Assembly (NCBI GenBank): GCA_025964295.1
Contig: JAOPZD010000654.1
Location: 1-22,215, forward strand
Reading direction: 5' to 3'
From: Conexibacter sp.
GTDB taxonomy: Bacteria > Actinomycetota > Thermoleophilia > Solirubrobacterales > Solirubrobacteraceae
DNA length: 22,215 nt
Shown piece after piece: positions 1-6,674 of the stretch. Position 1 is the first letter of the stretch, and each line of letters starts with the position of its first letter. The notes beneath the pieces were generated by a model. The model did not search any database and was not told where the DNA came from. It worked only from the letters and a program-made list of their open reading frames with translations. The translations under genes were made by a program, and so were the position numbers.

Positions 1-1734
1 GTCTCGGAATGTGTCCCAGTAGGTGTCGATTCGCTCACCGACCTGCACGACGAGTCGCTTGTGCAGAAGGCTTACGAGGATCGGGCTAGGCACGGACTCA
101 TCGAGTTCTGAAACCGGGACCGGCGCAGATCGCGCGATACGTCGCAGTGCTTCCTGTTCCGCGGGCGTTAATTCGGCGAGATCGGTTTCGAACAGCGCTT
201 GGACGTTCAAGGCTTCCCGGATGAGGTGTTCCTGGGTGACGCCCTGCGCAAGCTCCGAGATGATGTGGCCCCCGAGCTTCTTGAAGAGCCAAGGAAGGCC
301 CTGGGAATACTCTCGAAGCCGGCGGCGAAGGTCACGTTCCAGCTTCTGCCCGGACGCCTTTTCGAGACGACCGAGCAGCGTCCCGATCTCCGCGGGTCCT
401 AGCGGTTCAAGCGACGTCACCGTGGCCGACGCCCGGATCTCGTCCCGGAGTTGGTACGGATGGCCCTCGGTCCATCCGACCAAATCGGTCTTCCAGGCGA
501 ATCCGACTGTCAGGGGTAGTTCCACCTCTTGGACTAGCAACGCAAGGTCCCGGAACGAGCGCGTCAAGACCTCATCACGAAACACGTTCTCGAACTGATC
601 GAAGAAGATCAGAAGGGGCCGCGACCGGCCGAGCACGACGGCATGCTCAAGGGTGCGCACAGTGCTCGCCAGGCTGCTGAACGCCGCGTCGTCGGGAAGC
701 TTCAGCAGCCGCTTGTCAACGGCGAGGACAGCGAGACGCTCGAGGACCGCTGTCACGAAGTCCGTCCGGTCGGCGGTACGGCTGTCGACCACGAGCGCAA
801 CGCCGCCTGCCTTTTCTGTGCGTCGCGCGAGTTGCAGCGCGAGCGAGCTCTTCCCCCAGCCGGATTTCGCGTTTACCACGAGCGTGCCGCCGCGGGTCCG
901 CTCGGTAACGAACCTTGTCAGTTCGGCGTCGACGGACTTCCGACCGACGAAGTAGCGCGGCGCGGCCGGCAGCTGGTACTCGAAGTCCGAGCCACTCCCG
1001 CGCACCGCGATGATTGTGGGTGCCTCGCGCGCGATGAGGGCAACGGGAGGAGGGTGTTCTCCGCCGTGACGGACAACGCTCAGCCCGTCGGCGAAGGGTG
1101 TCCGTGAGATCAGCTCGATGACCGGGTCTGGGACTAATCCGTTGCGTCCCCACACGGCGACCCGAGTGGCCCTACGCGTCTTCGGATCGAGTTCCTTCGC
1201 GGCCAGCGCGAGCCCGTGTTCTGTAATCACGATTGTCAGATCGGAGCGCAGTGACGGGCCGTCGTCGTGGGACGGGAGGAGCTTCGCCCCGTGGAGAAGT
1301 CCGGTGATCTCGTGGGACCCGACGTGCCGGAACAGGGGATAAGCCGCGTTCGCGGCTTCGGCCTGCTCCTTGGCATCCGCGGTCAGACGCGGCAACGCGA
1401 CGAACAGACCAGCGAGCTGAGGATCCTTCGCTCGCTTGATGACGTACTTGCCAAAGAACGAGGTGACGAGACCCGCGCTGACGTTGGCGCTGTAGGCCTT
1501 GCATTCCGCGACGAGCGCTTGCTTGGTTACCCGCGACCTGGCCGAGACGTCTAGTTCGATGCCCTCATTGGTGACGTTGAGGTTCTCGCTTTTAGCGTCT
1601 TCGTAACCGAGCGCTCCCAGTAGCTGCGCGATGAACTGCTCGAAGAGATGTCCGCGCTTGTTCGATACCGCCCCCGAACTGTCGCCGTCGGCGAGAACGA
1701 CGACCTGTGTCGTCTCTACGGCAATCTGTTCCAT
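1..1734 (-). CDS. Mrr-like nuclease fused to STAND P-loop NTPase (Avs-like defence protein), 3' end beyond window
   Basis: Reverse-strand translation from ATG at 1734 is open for 578 codons and runs off the left edge, so the C-terminal sensor part is not visible. Residues about 25-110 form an Mrr/PD-(D/E)xK nuclease domain: E32 in FEQF, D62 in GIELDV and E77-C-K79 in AECKAY are the expected catalytic positions. A linker follows, then FVGRKSVDAEL, which typically precedes STAND NTPases. The Walker A is AKSGWGKSS (K295) and the Walker B is LLIFFDQFENVF (D379, E382). Near residues 520-578 there is a winged-helix-like segment ending in DTYWDTFRD. Nuclease-STAND fusions of the Avs kind sense a phage protein, oligomerise and degrade DNA; that role is inferred here. 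It is cargo of the tRNA-Gly element and divergent from its regulatory and replication genes. There is no clear Shine-Dalgarno; TACGTT seven bases upstream of the ATG suggests a leaderless transcript. An in-frame TTG lies at 1743. Confidence 0.85.
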   Translation of the reverse strand, partial: MEQIAVETTQVVVLADGDSSGAVSNKRGHLFEQFIAQLLGALGYEDAKSENLNVTNEGIELDVSARSRVTKQALVAECKAYSANVSAGLVTSFFGKYVIKRAKDPQLAGLFVALPRLTADAKEQAEAANAAYPLFRHVGSHEITGLLHGAKLLPSHDDGPSLRSDLTIVITEHGLALAAKELDPKTRRATRVAVWGRNGLVPDPVIELISRTPFADGLSVVRHGGEHPPPVALIAREAPTIIAVRGSGSDFEYQLPAAPRYFVGRKSVDAELTRFVTERTRGGTLVVNAKSGWGKSSLALQLARRTEKAGGVALVVDSRTADRTDFVTAVLERLAVLAVDKRLLKLPDDAAFSSLASTVRTLEHAVVLGRSRPLLIFFDQFENVFRDEVLTRSFRDLALLVQEVELPLTVGFAWKTDLVGWTEGHPYQLRDEIRASATVTSLEPLGPAEIGTLLGRLEKASGQKLERDLRRRLREYSQGLPWLFKKLGGHIISELAQGVTQEHLIREALNVQALFETDLAELTPAEQEALRRIARSAPVPVSELDESVPSPILVSLLHKRLVVQVGERIDTYWDTFRD

Positions 1735-2025
1735 GATGCGCAACGTACGCGATGGACTAGACGTCGCGTTATCGCGGGTGTCGGCGGTCCGCCCGGACGA
1801 TCGGAAAACAATGAGACTCAGTCTTATATTTGACTGTATCTGAGGCCATCGGGGCCATCGGCGGTGAGATATCGGCTGATATTTCGCCTCATGGGGCGCC
1901 CCGCGGAAATCTTTATGTAGGCGTGCGAATCCCTGTGTGCATGCGGGTTTTCTGGACTGGGCGGACTAGTCCGTGACAGCAGTACTTACATTGGCACTAG
2001 CGGTTTTTGGGCGTAGAAGTAAGGC
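1735..2025. promoter_or_regulatory. Divergent control region dense in palindromes and short repeats
   Basis: This 291-bp non-coding gap separates the divergent Mrr-STAND and ribbon-helix-helix genes and is more AT-rich than its surroundings. It holds nested inverted repeats at 1814-1844 (AGACT-C-AGTCT, CAGTC...GACTG, CTCAG...CTGAG). It also holds a tandem 9-bp repeat GGCCATCGG at 1844-1861, an inverted repeat GAGATATC...GATATTTC at 1866-1885 and a perfect 12-bp palindrome CGGACTAGTCCG at 1962-1973. These could be operators for the neighbouring ribbon-helix-helix protein or part of a replication origin for the putative Rep. Neither role is shown by the sequence alone. Confidence 0.5.
1742..1747 (-). 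promoter_or_regulatory. Possible -10 element of a leaderless promoter for the Mrr-STAND gene
   Basis: On the minus strand TACGTT is followed by seven bases and then the ATG at 1734. This fits a -10 hexamer whose transcription start is at or next to the start codon. No convincing -35 is seen, and no ribosome binding site precedes the ATG. Confidence 0.35.
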
Positions 2026-2250
2026 ATGGCCCGACATCGCTCCGCCGGAATTCGACACCGCAATCTCACCGAGAAGTTCACCTTCCGCCTCACGCACGCA
2101 CAGCAACGGGCATTGTCCGAGGCTGCGACCCGCCAGGGTCTCGCGAGTGCGGACCTCGTGCGTGAGGGCATCGCGCTTGTCCTGGCGAGGGAGGTCGCGA
2201 AGCTCGGCGCGCGCCGAACCCGGCGTGTCCGACGTAGTGCTCCGAACTAA
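2026..2250 (+). CDS. Ribbon-helix-helix (CopG/Arc-like) DNA-binding protein
   Basis: This 74-residue protein has a ribbon-helix-helix layout: a short strand (EKFTFRL, residues 16-22), helix one (THAQQRALSEAATRQ, 23-37) and helix two (ASADLVREGIALVLARE, 40-56), then a basic Arg-rich tail. ATG at 2026 is preceded by AAGTAAGG, an acceptable ribosome binding site. It lies directly downstream of the palindrome-rich control region and just upstream of the putative replication gene, whose likely GTG start overlaps its 3' end. The natural guess is a repressor or copy-control regulator of the integrative element that binds those palindromes. A small antitoxin is the main alternative; no toxin partner is evident next to it. 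Confidence 0.65.
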   Translation: MARHRSAGIRHRNLTEKFTFRLTHAQQRALSEAATRQGLASADLVREGIALVLAREVAKLGARRTRRVRRSAPN

Positions 2251-3250
2251 CAGCGGTGAAGTAGACGGATTCTCCGTCGTGCGACATGGCTCACACACCG
2301 TGAAAGTGCGCTGCCAGACCGCCAACCCACCCGAGGCCCTCCGCGCGTTCTGGGCATCGAAGGGTGGACGGGCGAGAGGCTACGAACGGACGAAGGTAGA
2401 CGCCGCTTCCGGCGCCACGCTCAGTATCCGCCGCGGGTCACCGACTGCGGTTTGGATCGAAGGCCCGGCCGAGGCCCTGCGGCGTGGCAAGCGCGTCGAC
2501 ACGCTGGCGAGTGGGCCTTTCCTGGAGCTGGACTCGACGCTGCTCGCTCTAGGTGCTCGGAACGACGTTGAGTTGGTGCCACATACGGCGACGCTCGCAC
2601 GAGGCGACTACGCGGCTGACGTGCACTTTGACCGCGTACGTGTCGCCGCACGGTTCCTGAGTGCCGCCGCGACGCACGTCATCCCGGGGTGCAAGCGGGT
2701 CATCTGCTGTGCGCGTGGCTCAGATCGCATTGAGTCCGTGTACTGGTCGAAGCCTGGGGACGGCATCGTTCTTCGCATCTACGACTGGGACGTCTGCCAT
2801 CGCACGAAGTGGGTACTTCCGAAGGGGAGGACGGTGCGAGTCGAATGTCAGGTGCGGGCGCGACGGCCCCACCAGAGGCCGCTCGGGCCGGGCGTGCGGG
2901 CGGAACTCTGCGTAAGCCTCGCCACGCGGATCGAGCCGTGGTGTCAAGCCGGCATCGTCACGGTCACAGACACCGAAGCCGTGTACCGCGCGATTCAGAG
3001 CCGCATCGGACAACGGTTCCTCGACGGCACCGGCAAGGAGACCACGCCGCTGCTCGCGCGCACGATGGCTGGTACCGCGCTTCAGTACATGTTCGATGGG
3101 CCGGAGGCGTGGCCAGACGTGCGGCAGCGGCGAGACAACCTCAAGCCGCTGCTGAAACACGGCATCGAGATCGCTTCGCCCGCGCGCTTGAACTTCGACA
3201 CCGGCGCCGTCTTCCGCGCCATCGTCGCTTCGCTGAAGACCCCGGCCTAA
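2225..3250 (+). CDS. Probable rolling-circle-type replication initiator (Rep) of the integrative element
   Basis: The frame stays open from 1973, but its first 85 codons are antisense-like and overlap the ribbon-helix-helix gene, so the start is probably GTG 2225 or GTG 2237. From 2225 the product is about 341 residues. It resembles phage/plasmid replication-initiation proteins in layout: an N-terminal half ending in a D-x-D-like strand (DYAADVHFD, residues 128-136), then a segment with YWSKPGD and LRIYDWD (183-189) followed by VRVECQVRAR. This recalls the 'R-hY-K' strand pattern of Rep_trans and gene II/X-type initiators. Its position between a regulator and the xis/int pair matches small integrative elements that replicate after excision. 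I cannot point to a certain catalytic tyrosine, so the assignment rests on layout and context. An uncharacterised element protein is the alternative. Confidence 0.5.
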   Translation: MSDVVLRTNSGEVDGFSVVRHGSHTVKVRCQTANPPEALRAFWASKGGRARGYERTKVDAASGATLSIRRGSPTAVWIEGPAEALRRGKRVDTLASGPFLELDSTLLALGARNDVELVPHTATLARGDYAADVHFDRVRVAARFLSAAATHVIPGCKRVICCARGSDRIESVYWSKPGDGIVLRIYDWDVCHRTKWVLPKGRTVRVECQVRARRPHQRPLGPGVRAELCVSLATRIEPWCQAGIVTVTDTEAVYRAIQSRIGQRFLDGTGKETTPLLARTMAGTALQYMFDGPEAWPDVRQRRDNLKPLLKHGIEIASPARLNFDTGAVFRAIVASLKTPA

Positions 3251-3330
3251 CGATGGCTGCGCGAAGGCAGATCCCAGCGCTCCGACTCTTGTCCGGCCTC
3301 ACCGTCAACAAGTGGGCTGCGTGAACGACC

Positions 3331-3699
3331 GTGGAGCCCGAGCCCGACATCGTGACCGTGCTGCTCGATGCTCTCCGCCATCGGCCCGATGACGTCGCAA
3401 TGCTTGCCGACGTCCTCGGCTCACCACGGACGGTCCACACTGCCGCGACGCTTGCGAAGGAACTCGGGGTGCACGAACGCACGATCACGCGGGCATGCCA
3501 GAGCGGTGCGCTCCGAGCAACCAAGCGTGTAGGGAAGTGGGTCATCGCGGTCGAGGCCGTGAACGACTGGGCCCTGACCGGGACGGTCCCCAGGCGCACA
3601 CCGGTCACACCAGTTCGATCCGCGAATCGACGCCGAACCGGGCTGGCGGAGGCGCTCGGGGTCGCCGGCTCGCAATCCAGCAAGCGACATGTTGCTTGA
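3331..3699 (+). CDS. Excisionase-like helix-turn-helix protein
   Basis: This 122-residue protein starts at GTG 3331. Residues about 37-80 form a MerR/excisionase-type winged HTH: HTAATLAKELGVHERTITRA is the helix-turn-helix, followed by SGALRATKRVGKWVIAVEAV, the wing, and then DWAL. The N-terminus is short and acidic; the C-terminus is basic and low-complexity. It sits 144 bp upstream of the integrase in the same direction, the usual xis-int order, so it probably directs excision of the tRNA-Gly element by bending the attachment-site DNA. A transcriptional regulator with the same fold is an alternative. The putative integrase promoter overlaps its stop codon. Confidence 0.6.
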   Translation: MEPEPDIVTVLLDALRHRPDDVAMLADVLGSPRTVHTAATLAKELGVHERTITRACQSGALRATKRVGKWVIAVEAVNDWALTGTVPRRTPVTPVRSANRRRTGLAEALGVAGSQSSKRHVA

Positions 3700-3724
3700 C
3701 AGTTCCCCGGCCGGTCCTTACGGT
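3696..3724 (+). promoter_or_regulatory. Probable sigma-70-type promoter for the integrase
   Basis: TTGACA at 3696-3701, a 17-bp spacer and TACGGT at 3719-3724 make a good consensus-like promoter. It overlaps the stop codon of the excisionase-like gene and points to the integrase at 3844. The resulting leader contains the hairpin at 3743-3773. Confidence 0.5.
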
Positions 3725-3742
3725 TGGCCGCTCCAACAAAGC

Positions 3743-3773
3743 GCCGGGGCGACGGGTGCAACCGCCCCCCGGC
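3743..3773 (+). promoter_or_regulatory. GC-rich hairpin in the integrase leader
   Basis: GCCGGGGCG (3743-3751) can pair with CGCCCCCCGGC (3763-3773) with a two-base bulge. No T-run follows, so a leader-RNA control structure is more likely than an intrinsic terminator. Confidence 0.3.
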
Positions 3774-3843
3774 ATGGCACACGGACAACGGAGGTCCGCA
3801 TGCAAATTGACCGTATCGCGCTTAGAACGCCTCGGCGGGTCTC

Positions 3844-5001
3844 ATGAGCGTGCACCTGAAGGTCACCGACGCGGGCACCAAGCGGTACGTCGCTCGCTGG
3901 CGTGAAGGGGATCGCAACCGATCCAGGAGCTTCACCCGCAAGCGGGATGCAGAGGCGTACGACGCCGAAGTGGAGCGCCGTCGCCAGTTGGGACCTGTTG
4001 CGGTACAGAGGCTCGACGCGGGCCGCGAGCGCTTGGACGACTACGTCACAGGCACATGGGCCGTGTCGCACGCTGCTCACCTCGCGCCCGGAACCCGTCG
4101 CCTTTACGCGAGTCTCTACGACGCTCATATCGAACCGTTCCTCGGCTCGGTCCCGCTGCGTGAGCTGACGCCGGACCGGATCGCCGGATGGCAGACGCAG
4201 CGGGTCGCCGCGGGCGCGGGACTAGAGGTGATCCGGAAGGCCCACACGTTCCTCGGCAACGTCTTGCAACGAGCCGTCGAGTCCGGTCGCATCGCAACGA
4301 ACCCACAGCGGGTAGTCCGCAAGGTGAAGGCCGCCATGAAGACCGAGACGCGACCGCTCGCCCCGGCGTCAGTGGAGGCGATGCGTGAGTTCCTGCTTAC
4401 CAACAGGGGCGTTGACAAGCGCGGGCGAGCGTTCCGAATCACCGACCAGCCAGAGCGTGATGCCACGCTGGTGTCGGTTCTTGCCTATGCAGGCCTTCGG
4501 CCCGGTGAGGCGTTGTCGATCACGTGGGGCAGCGTCGGGAACAAGACGCTGACGATCAACGCGAGCAAGACCGGCCAGCGCCGCAGCGTCCGCCTGCTCG
4601 CGCCACTCGCCGCTGATCTCGCCGACTGGAAGGCGATGGGCCCAGACCCGTCAACCAGCGCGTTGGTCTTTCCCGGAGTCAACGGCGCAACGTGGACGAA
4701 GGCCGCGTACGAGAACTGGGGACGGCGCGCCTTCGCGAAGGCTGCTGCCGCGGCGGACCGCGATGACGCGACCCCCTACACGGCCCGCCACAGCTTCGCC
4801 TCGCTGCTGCTGCACGAGGGCCGCAGCGTGATTTACGTAGCTCGCCAGTTGGGGCACGGCGCGAACCTCACGCTGTCCACATACGGGCATGTGATCGAAG
4901 AGTTGGACGACTCGCCGCACATGGACGCGGAACACGCCATCCGGGCTGCGCGTGGGGACACTGTTCCCACTGAGTTCCCCCGTCTGGTCTCGGTGGCCTG
5001 A
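3844..5001 (+). CDS. int: Tyrosine site-specific integrase of the tRNA-Gly element
   Basis: This 385-residue phage-type integrase starts at ATG 3844. The N-terminal part (1-50) resembles an arm-binding domain, residues about 60-160 are a SAM-like core-binding domain, and the rest is the catalytic domain. Visible active-site residues are R219 (GLRPGEAL), K242 (NASKTGQ), R315 (TARHSF), H338 (QLGHGA) and nucleophile Y347 (STYGHV). The first His of the usual H-x-x-R box is Tyr (Y312-T-A-R315), which some active integrases tolerate. It ends 52 bp from the 3' end of tRNA-Gly, the usual arrangement for an enzyme that uses that tRNA as its attachment site. The reading frame is intact, so this element may still move. 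Confidence 0.92.
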   Translation: MSVHLKVTDAGTKRYVARWREGDRNRSRSFTRKRDAEAYDAEVERRRQLGPVAVQRLDAGRERLDDYVTGTWAVSHAAHLAPGTRRLYASLYDAHIEPFLGSVPLRELTPDRIAGWQTQRVAAGAGLEVIRKAHTFLGNVLQRAVESGRIATNPQRVVRKVKAAMKTETRPLAPASVEAMREFLLTNRGVDKRGRAFRITDQPERDATLVSVLAYAGLRPGEALSITWGSVGNKTLTINASKTGQRRSVRLLAPLAADLADWKAMGPDPSTSALVFPGVNGATWTKAAYENWGRRAFAKAAAAADRDDATPYTARHSFASLLLHEGRSVIYVARQLGHGANLTLSTYGHVIEELDDSPHMDAEHAIRAARGDTVPTEFPRLVSVA

Positions 5002-5025
5002 CGAGACAGGCGCAAGGACAGCGAC

Positions 5026-5044
5026 GGCCCATGAATACTGGGCC
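5026..5044. terminator. Short hairpin between integrase and tRNA-Gly
   Basis: GGCCCA (5026-5031) and TGGGCC (5039-5044) flank a seven-base loop. It could end the integrase transcript or be an integrase/accessory site next to the attachment site. There is no T-run. Confidence 0.35.
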
Positions 5045-5053
5045 GCTGCTGTA

Positions 5054-5126
5054 AGCGGGCGACCGGGTTCGAACCGGCGACATTCAGCTTGGAAGGCTGA
5101 CGCTCTACCAACTGAGCTACACCCGC
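5054..5126 (-). tRNA. tRNA-Gly(TCC)
   Basis: The minus strand folds as a full cloverleaf. The acceptor stem GCGGGTG/CGCCCGC carries discriminator base T, the D-arm is GCTCAGTTGGTAGAGC, and the anticodon stem TCAGC/GCTGA encloses loop CTTCCAA with anticodon TCC (5091-5093 on the plus strand). The T-arm is CCGGTTCGAACCCGG. CCA is not encoded. Its 3' end faces the integrase, so it is the likely attachment site of the left element. The second copy of its 3' end is not in this window and should lie to the left. Confidence 0.96.
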
Positions 5127-5181
5127 GCGTGAGGGATGGTAGCCCTTCGGGCAACCGGCCGGGAGCGCCCGCCGGGTGAAA

Positions 5182-5213
5182 CCGCCGGACCGCGCCACGC
5201 GGTCTCCCGGCGG
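5182..5213 (-). terminator. Strong GC hairpin downstream of the RTX pseudogene
   Basis: CCGCCGG (5182-5188) pairs with CCGGCGG (5207-5213), and ACCGCG (5189-5194) pairs with CGCGGT (5198-5203), leaving a three-base loop and a three-base bulge. It lies 28 bp past the original stop codon of the RTX gene (TGA at 5241-5243), as expected for its transcription terminator. Confidence 0.55.
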
Positions 5214-5240
5214 CGCGGACCCGGAGGCCTTGCGCGCTGC

Positions 5241-5868
5241 TCAGCGGCGGACCGTGATCGGGATGGGCACGCTGCCGCTCACGAGCATCAGCGGGATGCT
5301 GGCGCGGCGGGCCACGGTGCGCCGAACCTTCGCCTAAGCGCAGGACCACGGTCGACCCGACCCGGCCCGACCCGGTGGCCACGGGTCGACCGTCCCGCGC
5401 TGGACTGTCTCGTAGTCGGGGGCGACGACGTCGGCGGCGTCGGCCACGACCCGGTCGGTCCCGGCGCCGCAGGTGATCGAGTCCATCTCGCCGTCCCGGG
5501 CCACGACGACGTCGTTGCCGTAGGGCCGGACAGATCGCCGGGCTCGCTGACCTGGTGCAGACGTCCAGCGCGTCGTTGCCGTCCCCGCCGTCGAGGACGT
5601 CGTCCCCGCCGGAGCCCCGCAGGATGTCGTTGGCGGCCTCGCCGCTGAGCGCGTTGACGCTGGCGTTGCCCTCCAGCTGGTCGTCGCCCGGGCCGCGGAG
5701 CATGGCGACCGGGAGCTTGACGTCCAGGGATACCGACGCGCGGTCGTTGCCGTCGCCGGGCTCCAGGCGCACCGCCGGCGGGGCCGGGTAGGCGACGTAG
5801 CTGTACGCGGAGTGGTCGGTGCACCGAGCGGGCAGCTGCGTGGCCGGGACGGTGGAGTCATAGAGGGT
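5241..5868 (-). pseudogene. RTX-type calcium-binding repeat protein, frameshifted and 5'-truncated
   Basis: The minus strand from about 5868 reads ITLYDSTVPATQLPARCTD, then VRLEPGDGNDRASVSLD. Glycine/aspartate nonapeptide repeats follow (GPGDDQLEG, GSGGDDVLDGGDGNDALDV), the hallmark of RTX beta-roll calcium-binding proteins, which are secreted. After ALDVCTRSASPAICP the coding sense shifts frame at about 5530-5550 and continues as GNDVVVARDGEMDSITCGAG and DRVVADAADVV. At least one more disruption occurs near 5335-5395, and the original C-terminus SIPLMLVSGSVPIPITVRR ends at TGA 5241-5243. No start or signal peptide is left, because the sequence abuts the remnant of a LuxR gene. It is a decaying chromosomal gene between two element insertion sites. 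Confidence 0.7.
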
Positions 5869-5875
5869 GATCGCG

Positions 5876-6133
5876 CCTCGCCGCCGAGGTCCGCACCGAG
5901 CTGTACGCCACCGGCAGCCGGCCGCGGACAGCCGCGATGACCGGCAGCGGCGCCCTCACGGCGAGCGAGAAGCGCGTCGCGGTCCTGGCAGCCGCGGGGC
6001 TGACCAACCGGGACATCGCCCAGCGGCTGTACGTGACACCCAAGACGGTCGAGGTGCACCTGAGCGCGACCTACCACAAGCTCGGGATCGAGTCGCGGCG
6101 GGATCTTGGGCGGACGCTGGCCTGGCCTGGGCG
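5876..6133 (+). pseudogene. C-terminal remnant of a LuxR-family (LAL-type) regulator
   Basis: In the frame containing ATG 5937 the coding sense begins at RLAAEVRTELYATGSRPR (about 5876), which is the last helical repeat before the DNA-binding domain of large LAL regulators. A GerE/LuxR HTH follows: LTASEKRVAVLAAAG, LTNRDIAQRLYVTPKTVEVH and LGIESRRDL. The upstream regulator and ATPase parts are absent. After GRTLA the frame drifts into low-complexity sequence and runs on through tRNA-Pro without a natural stop, so both ends are damaged. An internal start at ATG 5937 could in principle express the HTH domain alone, but a remnant is more likely. Confidence 0.7.
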
Positions 6134-6250
6134 GGCCGGCCGGCGGCGACCCCGAGGTCGGCGTCAGGCGCCTGGATTTGGCCCGCCTGACGCCCGCGAG
6201 GTGATGCAGACGACCGAGCAGAACCCACGCCGGTACACTCCCAGTCGTCA

Positions 6251-6324
6251 CGGGGAGTGGCGCAGTCTGGTAGCGCACCCGGCTGGGGGCCGGGCGGTCG
6301 CAGGTTCAAATCCTGTCTCCCCGA
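6251..6324 (+). tRNA. tRNA-Pro(GGG), attachment site of the 15.6-kb island
   Basis: This is a full cloverleaf: acceptor CGGGGAG/CTCCCCG, discriminator A, anticodon stem CCCGG/CCGGG enclosing loop CTGGGGG with anticodon GGG (6285-6287), and T-arm GCAGGTTCAAATCCTGT. No CCA is encoded. Bases 6281-6309, from the anticodon stem to the T-loop, are repeated exactly at 21841-21869. The gene is therefore a hybrid: the 5' part is chromosomal and the 3' end was supplied by the island. Confidence 0.96.
6281..6309 (+). repeat. attL core: 29-bp direct repeat inside tRNA-Pro
   Basis: It begins GGCTGGGGGCCGGG and ends GCAGGTTCAA, and is identical over 29 bases to 21841-21869 in the same orientation. After one mismatch (A/G) three further bases match. 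It marks the left boundary of the island. Confidence 0.9.
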
Positions 6325-6331
6325 CTAGAGG

Positions 6332-6357
6332 AAAGGCCCGCAAATGCGGGCCTTTTT
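6332..6357 (+). terminator. Intrinsic terminator after tRNA-Pro
   Basis: AAAGGCCCGC (6332-6341) pairs with GCGGGCCTTT (6346-6355) across a four-base loop, followed by a T-run. This is a textbook Rho-independent terminator eight bases after the tRNA. Confidence 0.9.
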
Positions 6358-6674
6358 CGTGGACTGAGGCGGGTGTGGCGCGAGGCTTGCGGTCCAATCT
6401 GCGGTCCAATTTCTGCAGATGGCCGCGCGGCAACGGGCGCAAGTAGTTGGTCGGCCCGGTCGCCACATTGGGAGGCGATATCGCCTTCACGCGAAAGCAG
6501 CAGTCGGACGCCCAAGCCGGGCCCGCGGGGGCTCGACTGTCTCAGGACGAGGGGTACCGATCGCCCGCCATCCTCGTTGAGAGTGGCGTCCGCGCTACGG
6601 GTGATTTGAGCAACTCAACGTCGGCTTTCTGAGAGTGCGCTTCGGCCACCCTCGATGAGAATGCCCCGGATGCG
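6358..6674. other. Non-coding left end of the island
   Basis: No convincing gene is seen in this 317-bp gap. Besides the GCGGTCCAA pair it holds a perfect 14-bp palindrome AGGCGATATCGCCT at 6473-6486. Its GCGATATC core recurs in the hairpin next to the right attachment site (21824-21830 region). These may be excisionase or integrase accessory sites. Confidence 0.4.
6389..6409 (+). repeat. Left pair of GCGGTCCAA direct repeats (putative integrase arm sites)
   Basis: GCGGTCCAA occurs at 6389-6397 and 6401-6409, 12 bp start to start. The same pair with the same spacing and orientation occurs at 21738-21758 near the other end of the island. Paired short direct repeats just inside both ends are typical arm-type binding sites of tyrosine recombinases. 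Confidence 0.7.

Larger units (their letters stand above)
1..5061. mobile_element. Integrative element in tRNA-Gly (left end outside window)
   Basis: The gene order RHH regulator, Rep-like, Xis-like, integrase and tRNA 3' end is that of a small replicating integrative element of actinobacteria (AICE/pSAM2-like in plan). The Mrr-STAND gene is its cargo on the other side of the control region. Only the integrase-proximal end is visible. The integrase is intact, unlike that of the neighbouring tRNA-Pro island. Confidence 0.7.

Noticed and set aside
1973..2224. N-terminal extension of the Rep-like frame from GTG 1973
   Set aside because: It overlaps the ribbon-helix-helix gene in another frame and has a Ser/Arg-rich shadow composition; the GTG also lies within a palindrome.
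3253..3324. 23-codon frame MAARRQIPALRLLSGLTVNKWAA between the Rep-like and HTH genes
   Set aside because: It is short, has no ribosome binding site and no recognisable motif; chance is likely.
4651..5772. Long minus-strand open frame of 373 codons
   Set aside because: Only its first 75 or so codons (RTX repeats) have protein sense. The rest crosses tRNA-Gly (giving the familiar GCSSVGRASAFQAECRRFEP artefact) and the antisense of the integrase.
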